64,000 nt of DNA, from positions 1-64,000 of the forward strand of contig NZ_WNKX01000009.1 in the NCBI RefSeq assembly GCF_009720745.1, in the 5' to 3' direction. Shown here in pieces: positions 9,301 through 17,170 of the stretch. How positions within the stretch are numbered: the first letter of the stretch is position 1; each line of letters begins with the position of its first letter. The notes under the pieces were generated by a model that was not told the DNA's origin, made no database searches, and worked only from the letters and a program-made list of their open reading frames with translations. A program made the translations under genes and the position numbers. Source of the DNA: Massilia eburnea. GTDB lineage: Bacteria; Pseudomonadota; Gammaproteobacteria; Burkholderiales; Burkholderiaceae_D.

Positions 9301-9717
9301 CTGTCGGACCTGGCATTGCCAAAAGGCGTCGGACGCGACCGCCCAGCCGGCAAGGGCAAGGAGATGCGCATGAACGGCCTGTGGTTCCGCAAGGGCCTCG
9401 GTGTCGGAGCCGCCAGCCGTATCGACCTGCAGCTGGAAGGCAACTGGAACCTGCTGCGCGCCGACCTTGGCGTAGACGACAGCTGCCGCAGCGCGGGCGG
9501 CCTGCAGTTCCAGGTCTGGAGCGGCGAGCGCCTGCTGTACGACAGCGGCCTGGTGGCCGCACCGGCGGTGGTCAAGCCGGAAATCGATGTACGCGGGCTG
9601 AAACAACTCAGCCTGCGGACCTTGGGCGCACGCGGCGCCCAACCCGCCCAGGTATGCGGCAACTGGGCCAACGCCGTACTGATAGGCACAGAGGACGCCA
9701 CCGTCCGAATGCGCTGA
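6388..9717 (+). CDS. Secreted GH31 glycosidase with F5/8C and NPCBM domains, probable alpha-N-acetylgalactosaminidase
   Basis: A 1109-residue exported enzyme. Residues 1-26 form a signal peptide ending TAFA. An N-terminal beta-sandwich leads into the GH31 barrel (about 260-600). The barrel has DVAWTGKGYQF, whose D372 is the candidate nucleophile, then FIWTVMGWAGTQRYAV and WTGDQ, whose D423 is the candidate acid/base. These blocks resemble the GH31 subfamily of alpha-N-acetylgalactosaminidases rather than alpha-glucosidases or xylosidases. An F5/8 type C (CBM32-like) domain sits at about 795-915 and an NPCBM domain at about 950-1109 (GLGVGAASRIDLQLEG, VWSGERLLYDSG), both galactose/GalNAc-binding types. 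It heads the operon with two TonB receptors and GH109. No ribosome site precedes the ATG. The exact linkage is inferred. Confidence 0.87.
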   Translation: MKTKILTRTAIAAAVLALATGTAFAAPLGKLRSISAAAPAVSAGPSWDLATESGALVRVSLVRDDVLRIWAGPKGKLTDAGDKAAAIVVGKPAAQVEHSVIEQPDHILLRTAKLTLRIDRNPVRFTLYRAGETQPLWREVQPLELGEKASVQTLSSDKAERFFGGGQQNGRYEFKGRQLDVSYSGGWEEGDRPSPAPFLMSSRGWGMLRNTWADGSYDLRQQDLVALQHAEPRFDAYYFVGKDLHDVLERYTEWTGRARMLPRWALEYGDADCYNDGDNVKKPGTVPKGWSDGPTGKTPDVVDSVARKYRENDMPGGWILPNDGYGCGYTNLPDTVQGLAKYGFRTGLWTENGVDKIKWEVGTAGTRVQKLDVAWTGKGYQFSLDANKSAYDGILENSDSRPFIWTVMGWAGTQRYAVAWTGDQSASWDYIRWHVPTLVGSGLSGQAYATGDVDAIFGGSPETYTRDLQWKAFTPVLMGMSGWSANERKHPWWFDEPYRSINRRYLKLKLRLTPYMYTLAHETEQTGAPLVRGLMWDYPSDPAAFTEAHKYQFLLGRDMLVAPVYRSQAVSQGWRKAIHLPQGTWFDYWDGRQATAGAAGRDIDLQVTLDKLPVFVRAGAILPMYPEVLYDGEKPKDVLTLDLYPHGESSFTLYEDDGNTRQYQKGAFSQQILRMSESNGAVSVDISPVEGSYANQEPKRAYALRMLSRQGPSAVDAAGRALKAFADRAAFDAAAEGWYYDQQDRSGTLYVKTVKQDIRQALHIAVQGAQALAAQDGAFPSAPELGRALPPDALLVVNRPAEEPGHPLENAFDDKPGTWFRTTRNQSIRTGAHEWTIGFTERRLIDGIEIAPRNDEHWQHGQVRDYEIYIADSNGEWGKPTFTGRLKLQEKTQTISFPATAGRLLRFRVLSTQNPDGEGAAATDPMVTAAQPGAAAKAINALQPAEVGPIALSTFRILEARTTEGAEQQSFLSDLALPKGVGRDRPAGKGKEMRMNGLWFRKGLGVGAASRIDLQLEGNWNLLRADLGVDDSCRSAGGLQFQVWSGERLLYDSGLVAAPAVVKPEIDVRGLKQLSLRTLGARGAQPAQVCGNWANAVLIGTEDATVRMR

Positions 9718-9802
9718 CCGCACCCTTATCGTCATAAAAACGCCAGCCCCTCTTCGGACCGGGGCGGGCGGCTTACAACCATACGAAAGACGGAGACACT
9801 GC

Positions 9803-12802
9803 ATGCATACTCGTAAGAAGGCCCTTGCCATCATGATCGGCCTGGCGCTGGCAGGCCAAAGCTGGGGCCAGTCCAACGCTACCACCACCATCTTCGGCGA
9901 AGTGAAAGCGCCATCCGGCGCCAGCGTCGTGGTGCAGAACCTGGAAACCGGCGTGCAGCGTACGCTGACGCCCGATGCCGCCGGCCGCTATGTGGCCAAC
10001 TCGATGCCGCCGGGCCGCTATGCGGTGAAGGTGCTGCGCTCCGGCGCTGTGGAAGCGACGCAGGAAGTGGAAGCGCGCGTCGGCAGCGGCGTGGAAGCGA
10101 ACTTCGGCGGGACCGAAATGCAGAAGGTCACCGTGAGCTCGGTGCGCAACCACATTGATGTCTCCAACACCAATAACGGCGTGGTCTTTACGGCGAAGGA
10201 GCTGAAGCAGATTCCGGTGGCGAACGACGTGGCCTCGGTGGTGCAGCTGACGCCCGGTGTCTCGCGCGGCACCAACAGTCAGTATGGCAGCGCGCCTTCC
10301 ATCTCTGGCTCCGGCCAGTCGGAAAACGCTTTTTACGTCAACGGCTTCCCGATCACGAATATCCTGACCCAGGTCGGCGCCTCCGAGCTGCCGTTCGGCG
10401 CGATCTCGAACATGCAGGTGCTGTCGGGCGGCTACGGCGCCGAGTTCGGGCGCTCCACCGGCGGTGTGATCAACATCACCACCCGCAGCGGCGGCAACAA
10501 GTTCGAATTTGGCGGCAAGGTTGCCACCATTCCGGCTGCGCTGCGCAGCAAGCCGGAAAACACCTATTACCCCAACACCGGCGCCAATCCGGACACCGAC
10601 GGCAAGCTGCTGTATTGGAACCGCGACAACCGCACCACCAGCAAGGTGTATGGCCTGTACGGCAGCGGCCCGATCATCGAGAACAAGCTGTTTGCCTTTG
10701 TCGCGCTGGAGCAGACGAAGACGAATTCCAGCTCGATCGGCGCCGCCAGCAGCGCGGGGCAAATCACCAGCAACGGCTGGAACAAAAGCGACACGACCGT
10801 CAAGCGCTATCTCGGCAAGATCGACTACAACCTGACCGATGACCATCACTTCGAATTCACCAAACTGTACGACCGTACCGCCACAACGAGCCAGGTCTAC
10901 GGCTTCGACTACGGCACGCTGACGCACAACGATATCCCGGGCGGAAAGTCGCAGGAAACCATCAACTGCTGCTCCTCCGCCTCGGCGCCTGGCGCCAATA
11001 TCAACATCTTCAAGTACACCGGCTACCTGACCGACGCGCTGACCGTCACCGCCCTGTACGGCGATTCGCGTACCTCGCACCGCCGTATTCCGGAAGGCTA
11101 CAACCCGGCGCTGGCGCAGACTTCCTCCTCCGTCACGACGCAAGTGCCGGAAATCAGGGGGAATTACACAAATCCGCAAACCGTCACGGGCAGCCTGGTC
11201 GATCCGAATTCGCACGACAACCAGAAGGGCATGCGCCTGGACGCCGAATACAAGCTGGGCGCTCACTCGCTGCGCGCCGGTATCGACCGCCTGAAGATCG
11301 ATTCCCTGGTCGGCACCACGCTGGCCGGCGGCTACCGCTGGAGCTACCGCTTCGCCAAGGACCCGAACCGCCCGATCAACGGCGCCTTTGAAACCCCGGC
11401 GCAAGGAGGCGGCTACGGCACGCAGGGCTACTATGTGACCAAGGACATCACCGACCGCCTGGCGCGCCCGACCAGCACCCAGTCGGCGCAATACATCCAG
11501 GACCACTACCAGGTCAACGAACGCCTGCTGCTGGACCTGGGCCTGCGCCGCGAGCAGTTCACCAACTACACCACCGAGGGCGACGCCTTCATCTCCCAGC
11601 GCAATATGATCGCCCCGCGCCTGGGCGCCACCTGGGATGCCTACGGCGACAGCTCGCTGAAGGTGTACGCCAACGCGGGCCGCTATCACCTGCCGGTGCC
11701 GTCCAACCTGTCCAGCAATATGGCCAGCCCTTCGCTGAATACCAGCGAATTCTTCACCTACACCGGCGTCGATCCGCTCACTGGCGCACCGACCGGCCTG
11801 CACGCCATCAGCAAGCCGTATTCGGCCAACAATGCCTACGGCGTGGGCCGCGATGCGCGCGAAGTGACGGCCATCGGCCTGAAGCCGCTGTCGCAGGATG
11901 AATTCGCGCTCGGCTTCGAAAAAGCCCTCAGCCGCAAACTGGTGGTGGGCGCCGGCCTGCTGTACCGCAAGCTGAACGACACCAACGACGACACCTGCGA
12001 CCAGCGCCCGATCGACGCCTGGGCGGCGCGCAACAATGTCGACGCCAGCAACTGGAGCGGCTTCCAGTGCGCCATCATCAACCCGGGCCGCGACAACAGC
12101 CTGTGGATCGACTTCGCCGACGGCAAAGGCTTGCGCCGCGTGGACATATCGGCGGCGGAATGGGGCAACCCGAAACCGGACCGCACCTACCGCGCGCTGA
12201 ACCTCTCCATCGAGCACCCAATGAGCGACGGCTGGTACGGCAAGGTGACTTATACCCTGTCCTCGCTGAAGGGCAATATGGAAGGCCAGACCGACACCAT
12301 CGGCGGCGGCGACGTAGCGCTGACGGTGAGCGACGACCACAAGGAACTGATGTACAACGCCTACGGCTACCTGCCAAGCGACCACCGCCACCAGGTCAAG
12401 GCTTACGGCTTCTGGCAGGCGACGCCGGAATGGATGGTGGGCGGCAACCTGGCCCTCATCTCGGGCGCGCCGCGCAACTGCATCGGCGCGCTGCCCGACA
12501 ACCTGCACTTCGATAACGACTACGGCGACGCCTACTTCTTCTGCGACGGCAAGCCGGCGCCGCGCGGCAGCCAGGGCCGCATGCCATGGCAGACCCAGTT
12601 GGACCTGAACGTGGTCTACACACCGTCCTTCGCCAAAGGCCTGAGCCTGAAACTGGACGTGTTCAACGTGCTGGATCGCCAGACGGTGACCCGCTACAAC
12701 GAAACCCACGAAGACGCCGGCTTTGTCGCCCGCCACTACCTCGAAGTGAGCTCGCGAAATGCGCCGCGCTCCGTGCGCCTGACTGCCGAATATAACTTCT
12801 AA
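9803..12802 (+). CDS. TonB-dependent outer-membrane receptor with N-terminal carboxypeptidase-regulatory-like domain
   Basis: A 999-residue outer-membrane receptor. After a signal peptide (about 1-23, ending SWGQ) comes a beta-sandwich of the carboxypeptidase-regulatory type (about 28-100, TIFGEVKAPSGASVVVQNLE), then the plug with QLTPGVSRG, FYVNGFPIT and GAEFGRSTGGVINITTRSGG (about 215-235), then a long beta-barrel ending in the aromatic residue F (EYNF). This Oar-like layout is typical for import of large glycans in Proteobacteria without SusD partners. The ATG has CGGAGA upstream. It follows the GH31 gene by 85 bp and precedes a second receptor by 15 bp. A CGAAAG box lies at 9784-9789. The ligand is inferred to be a GalNAc-bearing glycan. 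Confidence 0.88.
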   Translation: MHTRKKALAIMIGLALAGQSWGQSNATTTIFGEVKAPSGASVVVQNLETGVQRTLTPDAAGRYVANSMPPGRYAVKVLRSGAVEATQEVEARVGSGVEANFGGTEMQKVTVSSVRNHIDVSNTNNGVVFTAKELKQIPVANDVASVVQLTPGVSRGTNSQYGSAPSISGSGQSENAFYVNGFPITNILTQVGASELPFGAISNMQVLSGGYGAEFGRSTGGVINITTRSGGNKFEFGGKVATIPAALRSKPENTYYPNTGANPDTDGKLLYWNRDNRTTSKVYGLYGSGPIIENKLFAFVALEQTKTNSSSIGAASSAGQITSNGWNKSDTTVKRYLGKIDYNLTDDHHFEFTKLYDRTATTSQVYGFDYGTLTHNDIPGGKSQETINCCSSASAPGANINIFKYTGYLTDALTVTALYGDSRTSHRRIPEGYNPALAQTSSSVTTQVPEIRGNYTNPQTVTGSLVDPNSHDNQKGMRLDAEYKLGAHSLRAGIDRLKIDSLVGTTLAGGYRWSYRFAKDPNRPINGAFETPAQGGGYGTQGYYVTKDITDRLARPTSTQSAQYIQDHYQVNERLLLDLGLRREQFTNYTTEGDAFISQRNMIAPRLGATWDAYGDSSLKVYANAGRYHLPVPSNLSSNMASPSLNTSEFFTYTGVDPLTGAPTGLHAISKPYSANNAYGVGRDAREVTAIGLKPLSQDEFALGFEKALSRKLVVGAGLLYRKLNDTNDDTCDQRPIDAWAARNNVDASNWSGFQCAIINPGRDNSLWIDFADGKGLRRVDISAAEWGNPKPDRTYRALNLSIEHPMSDGWYGKVTYTLSSLKGNMEGQTDTIGGGDVALTVSDDHKELMYNAYGYLPSDHRHQVKAYGFWQATPEWMVGGNLALISGAPRNCIGALPDNLHFDNDYGDAYFFCDGKPAPRGSQGRMPWQTQLDLNVVYTPSFAKGLSLKLDVFNVLDRQTVTRYNETHEDAGFVARHYLEVSSRNAPRSVRLTAEYNF

Positions 12803-12817
12803 AAAGGAGAGAGAGAA

Positions 12818-15775
12818 ATGGAACTGAAACGATTGATCGCAGCGTTGATGGCTGCAGGACTGGCCGGCGGCGCGATCGCTGCCGATGGTGACGGCGATGG
12901 CGAAAAGCTGCAGCGCGTTGAAGTGACCGGCTCCAGCCTGAAACGCATCAACGCCGAAACCGCATCGCCGGTGCAGGTGATCGATGCCAAGGAAATTGAA
13001 AACATGGGCGCCCGCACCCTGATGCAGGTGCTGGACAACCTGCCTGCCGCGCGCCCGGCGCAGCAGGATTTCCGCTCCATGTTCACCGGTTCCGACGGCG
13101 GCTCGCAGGCCAACCTGCGCGGCCTGGGCGCGCAAGGAACGCTGGTGCTTTTAAACGGCCGCCGCCTGTCGTTCTACGGCGCACCGGCCGGCTTCCAGAC
13201 CATGTTCGTCAACATCGACGCCATTCCCGCGGCAGCGATCGAGCGCATGGAGATCCTGACCGACGGCGCATCCGCAGTCTATGGTTCCGACGCGGTGGCC
13301 GGCGTGATCAACGTCATCACCAAGAAGAACTACCAGGGCCTGGAAGCGAAAGTCAGCACCGACCATTCGCAGAAAGTCTCGGCCTACGGCGAGCACCAGG
13401 CCAGCCTGGTGTACGGCCAGGGCGACATGGGCAACGACGGCTACAACTTCATGGCCTCGCTGAACGTCTACAAGCGTGACCGCATTGCGCTGGCCGATAC
13501 CTACGACAAGCGCCCGGACTACTTCTACGTCAACAACCCCAACTTCATCTCGAACTTCCGCGTCGGTGTCGGCAGCGAACCAGGGCAACCCAATCCGGGC
13601 ACGTTCTTCGTCTTCGACCCGGCCAACAAGAATGCCCGCACCCAGCGTGCCGTGCCGGGCTGCACCACTGCCATCACCGAAGCTTCCGGCACGCGCTGCG
13701 TGTGGAACAACCTGCCGTACGCGCTGGACACCGGCCCGACCTCCGACCGCGTAACGGGCTTCCTGTCCGGCCGCAAGAAATTCGGCGACGACCTGGAAGC
13801 GTTTGCCGAGGCGTCCTACACCCACATCAAGATGCGCGGCGAGAACGGCCCGCGCAGCTTCAACAGCGGCTCGGTCAACAACTGGTTCTCGCGCAATACC
13901 GGCACCACGCTGAATACCTTCACACAGCCCTTCCTTGGCCCGAACAACGTCTACCTGAAGGGCAAGCTCGACCCCGATATGGCAGCCATGATGGGCGGTG
14001 CGGCTGGACTGAACTACATCATGCAGGATGCGGTCGGCCATTTCGGCCAAAAGAACCTGGACGACAACTACCGCGTGCTGGCCGGCCTGAAAGGCAACTT
14101 GAGCGGCAGCTGGGACTTTGAAACTGCGCTGGGCGTGGCAGGCAGCCACTCCACGCTATACCAGACCACCAATATCAACACCAAGGGCTTCGAAAAAGCC
14201 TTCGGCCCGACCACCAAAGACCCGGTCACCGGCCGTACCTACATCGCCGACAACCCGGCCTTCAAATTTGGAGAAATCAGCGAAGCAAATGCGGCGCTGA
14301 TCCGTGAGGCTTACCCGACCTTCGACATCCAGTCCTGGACCAAGCTGATTACCTTTGACGCCAAGGTGGAAGGCACGCTGTTCAAGCTGGACGACCGCGA
14401 AGTGCGCGCCGCTGTCGGTACGAATCTGATGCGTGAAAGTTTCGAGACTCCGGGCAATGCCGATGCCGCCAATGGCCTGATCACGCAGCAGGGCGGCTCC
14501 TGGTTTGACGGCAAGCGCAATATCAGCGCCCTGTTCGGCGAAGTCGTGGTGCCGGTGACCGACAAACTGGAAGTGAACGCCGCGGCGCGCCTGGACAAAT
14601 ACCCGCACTTCAAGGCCAACCTGGCGCCGAAGATCGGCGTGCAATGGCGCGCCCTGCCGCAAGTCATGCTGCGCGGTACCTACTCGGAAGGCTTCCGCGC
14701 GCCTAACCTGGCCGAAGCGGGCAGCGGGGGCGTGTTCGCCCAGGTGGGCGGCATCCGCGACACCGTGCGCTGCGACGAAACCAACGCCATCGCCAAGCTG
14801 CTGCAGAAATCCGTCAACCCGGCGGAAAAAGACCTGGGCAAGACCCTGCTCAATTCCAACTGCTCGACCACGGTTGGCGGCCTGACTCCGCCGAACCCGA
14901 ACCTGCAGCCGGAAAAGGCCAAGATCTCGACCCTGGGCCTTGTGCTGCAGCCGACCAAGGACGTCAGCATCTCGCTGGACTACTGGTTCGTCTATCGCCG
15001 CAATGAGATCGTGCGCCAGGACTTCAACCAGCTGTTCACCGAATTGGTTGACCAGTACGGACCAGCCCTGGCCGGCACCAGCCAGGCGATCCGCAACGAC
15101 CTGACCGATGCCGACCGCGCCAATATGGCCGCAGTGACCACCATGTGCGCCAACCCGGCCAATGCCGCAGCCTGCACCGGCCCGTTGCCGAAGTACTCGG
15201 TGGGCAATATTGGCGGCTTGATCAACTCTTATTCGAACCGCGGCCGCACCCTGCTGGATGGCTTCGACATCGATGCGCGCGCACGCTTCTCGCTGGGCGA
15301 GTGGGGCAAGCTGGGTACCGGCGCCGCCTTCACCATCCGCAAGCGCGAAACCTACAACTATGACGATGGCAGCGGCTTCTCGGGCAACTACGTCGGCTAC
15401 TACGATTCGCCGCGCCTGCGTGCGACCCTGAACGCCGATTGGACCTACCAGAACTTCGTCACCAGTGTGTTCGTGAACTACACCGGCAAAGCCAAGTGGG
15501 CATACGGCGACTATGACACCGACAACACGCCGGAGAACTGCATGGCGGCCGGCGTCCAGATGCCGGACAACCTGTGCGGCGGCCAGCCTTCGTACTACAC
15601 CGTCAACCTGGGCTTCAACTGGAAGCCGGTCAAGAACCTGGACATAGGCCTGAACATCAAGAACGTGACGAACAAGATGCCGTACTACGACCCGAATGGC
15701 TGGGAAGGCTACAACCACCAATTGAACCTGTTCGGCCGCACTTTCGCGCTCTCGGCAAGCTATAAGTTCTGGTAA
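12818..15775 (+). CDS. TonB-dependent outer-membrane receptor, classical layout
   Basis: A 985-residue TonB-dependent receptor with signal peptide (about 1-22, AGGAIAAD), a TonB-box region around LQRVEVTGSSLKR, a plug domain (about 40-170) with SQANLRGLGAQGTLVLLNGRR and DGASAVYGSDAVAGVINVIT, and a beta-barrel ending in YKFW, the usual C-terminal aromatic residue. Unlike the preceding receptor it lacks the regulatory-like N-terminal domain, so the two are not simple duplicates and may take different products. A strong AAGGAGAG lies before the ATG. The next gene, GH109, starts 30 bp downstream. Confidence 0.9.
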   Translation: MELKRLIAALMAAGLAGGAIAADGDGDGEKLQRVEVTGSSLKRINAETASPVQVIDAKEIENMGARTLMQVLDNLPAARPAQQDFRSMFTGSDGGSQANLRGLGAQGTLVLLNGRRLSFYGAPAGFQTMFVNIDAIPAAAIERMEILTDGASAVYGSDAVAGVINVITKKNYQGLEAKVSTDHSQKVSAYGEHQASLVYGQGDMGNDGYNFMASLNVYKRDRIALADTYDKRPDYFYVNNPNFISNFRVGVGSEPGQPNPGTFFVFDPANKNARTQRAVPGCTTAITEASGTRCVWNNLPYALDTGPTSDRVTGFLSGRKKFGDDLEAFAEASYTHIKMRGENGPRSFNSGSVNNWFSRNTGTTLNTFTQPFLGPNNVYLKGKLDPDMAAMMGGAAGLNYIMQDAVGHFGQKNLDDNYRVLAGLKGNLSGSWDFETALGVAGSHSTLYQTTNINTKGFEKAFGPTTKDPVTGRTYIADNPAFKFGEISEANAALIREAYPTFDIQSWTKLITFDAKVEGTLFKLDDREVRAAVGTNLMRESFETPGNADAANGLITQQGGSWFDGKRNISALFGEVVVPVTDKLEVNAAARLDKYPHFKANLAPKIGVQWRALPQVMLRGTYSEGFRAPNLAEAGSGGVFAQVGGIRDTVRCDETNAIAKLLQKSVNPAEKDLGKTLLNSNCSTTVGGLTPPNPNLQPEKAKISTLGLVLQPTKDVSISLDYWFVYRRNEIVRQDFNQLFTELVDQYGPALAGTSQAIRNDLTDADRANMAAVTTMCANPANAAACTGPLPKYSVGNIGGLINSYSNRGRTLLDGFDIDARARFSLGEWGKLGTGAAFTIRKRETYNYDDGSGFSGNYVGYYDSPRLRATLNADWTYQNFVTSVFVNYTGKAKWAYGDYDTDNTPENCMAAGVQMPDNLCGGQPSYYTVNLGFNWKPVKNLDIGLNIKNVTNKMPYYDPNGWEGYNHQLNLFGRTFALSASYKFW

Positions 15776-15805
15776 CCTGCATCAACACAGAGAGGTTTTG
15801 AATAG

Positions 15806-17170
15806 ATGGACAAGCAATTCAATCGACGACACTTCCTCACCGCCGGCGCCGCGCTGGCGGGCAGCCTGCTGCTGCCGACCGCGTTTGCAGCCGGTGGCCG
15901 CGAGAAGCTCCGCCTGGGCATGATCGGTACCGGCATGCGCGGCCAGGTGCTGCTGAAAGAGCTGGTGCGCCGCGACGACGTGGAAGTGGCCGCGCTGTGC
16001 GATATCGAACCGATCAACCTGGGCAAGGCCCTGGCGCAATTCGAGAAGGCTGGCAAGGCAAAACCGCGTACCTTTGGCGAAGACGGCGACAAGCACGCCT
16101 ACCGCCGCATGCTGGATGCGAAGGCGCTGGATGGCGTGATCATCGCCACGCCGTGGGAATGGCACGCGCAAATGGCGATCGACGCCATGCAGGCCAAGGT
16201 TCCAGTCGGCTGCGAAGTGGTGGCCGGCATCACGCTGAAAGACCACTGGGACGTGCTGGACACCCAGCTGAAAACCGGCACGCCCTACATGCTGCTGGAG
16301 AACGTATGCTACCGCCGCGACGTGATGGCGGTGCTGCAGATGGTGCGTTCCGGCCTGTTCGGCGAACTGGTGCACCTGCAAGGCGGCTACCAGCACGACC
16401 TGCGCGCGGTGAAGTTCAACAACGGCGACCCGGCCAAGCCGTACGGCAGCGGTATCGAGTTCGGTGAAAAGGGCTGGTCGGAAGCGAAATGGCGCACGCA
16501 GCATTCGGTGCAGCGCAACGGCGAACTGTATCCAAGCCATGGCATCGGGCCTTGCGCAATGTACACCAACATCAACCGGGGCAATCGATTCACCCGCATC
16601 AATACCTTCGCCACCAAGGCACGCGGCCTGCACGACTACATCATGAAGCAGGGTGGCGCTGACCACCCGAGCGGCAAGGTGAAGTTCAGCCTGGGCGACG
16701 TGGTGACCACGACGCTGGCCTGCGAAAACGGCGAGACCATCATCCTGCAGCACGACACCTCACTGCCGCGCCCGTACTCGCTGGGCTTCCGGGTGCAGGG
16801 CACCAACGGCTTGTGGATGGACGTGAACCATTCCATCCACATCGAAGGCAAGAGCAAGCCGCACCAGTGGGAGGACTTCCAGTCCTACCAGGACCAGTTC
16901 GACCACCCGCTGTGGCGCAAGTACGCCGGCCAGGCGGAAGGTGCGGGCCACGGCGGCATGGACTACTTCGTGATCCATGCCTTTGTGGAAGCGCTGAAGG
17001 CGCGTGCGCCAATGCCGATCGACATCTACGACGCGGTGACATGGAGCGCCATCACGCCGTTGTCCGAGCAATCGATCGCGCAGAACTTCCAGACGCTGGA
17101 CTTCCCTGACTTCACACGAGGCCAGTGGAGCAAGCGCAAGCCGATCTTCGCCTTCAACGACAGCTACTGA
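15806..17170 (+). CDS. GH109 NAD-dependent alpha-N-acetylgalactosaminidase, Tat-exported
   Basis: A 454-residue protein of the Gfo/Idh/MocA fold. A twin-arginine signal (NRRHFLTAGAALAGSLLL) shows it is exported folded, as expected if NAD is bound in the cytoplasm. The Rossmann motif GMIGTGMRGQ is at 38-47. Blocks closely matching my memory of the Elizabethkingia GH109 enzyme are LENVCYRRDVMAV, GELVHLQGGYQHDLR, NGELYPSHGIGPC (H245, likely catalytic by family analogy), HDTSLPRPYSLGF, GAGHGGMDYF and ITPLSEQSIAQN. GH109 removes terminal alpha-GalNAc by transient oxidation at C3. Its stop overlaps the next start (TGATG), so the phosphoesterase is translationally coupled to it. Confidence 0.88.
   Translation: MDKQFNRRHFLTAGAALAGSLLLPTAFAAGGREKLRLGMIGTGMRGQVLLKELVRRDDVEVAALCDIEPINLGKALAQFEKAGKAKPRTFGEDGDKHAYRRMLDAKALDGVIIATPWEWHAQMAIDAMQAKVPVGCEVVAGITLKDHWDVLDTQLKTGTPYMLLENVCYRRDVMAVLQMVRSGLFGELVHLQGGYQHDLRAVKFNNGDPAKPYGSGIEFGEKGWSEAKWRTQHSVQRNGELYPSHGIGPCAMYTNINRGNRFTRINTFATKARGLHDYIMKQGGADHPSGKVKFSLGDVVTTTLACENGETIILQHDTSLPRPYSLGFRVQGTNGLWMDVNHSIHIEGKSKPHQWEDFQSYQDQFDHPLWRKYAGQAEGAGHGGMDYFVIHAFVEALKARAPMPIDIYDAVTWSAITPLSEQSIAQNFQTLDFPDFTRGQWSKRKPIFAFNDSY

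Noticed and set aside
9773..13135. A 1120-codon antisense ORF opposite the TonB receptors
   Set aside because: It is a GC-rich shadow of the first receptor gene; its translation has no domain and unusual His/Arg/Gln composition.
15806..17170. Annotation as a plain Gfo/Idh/MocA oxidoreductase
   Set aside because: Several long blocks specific to GH109, the Tat signal and the GalNAc context favour the glycosidase.
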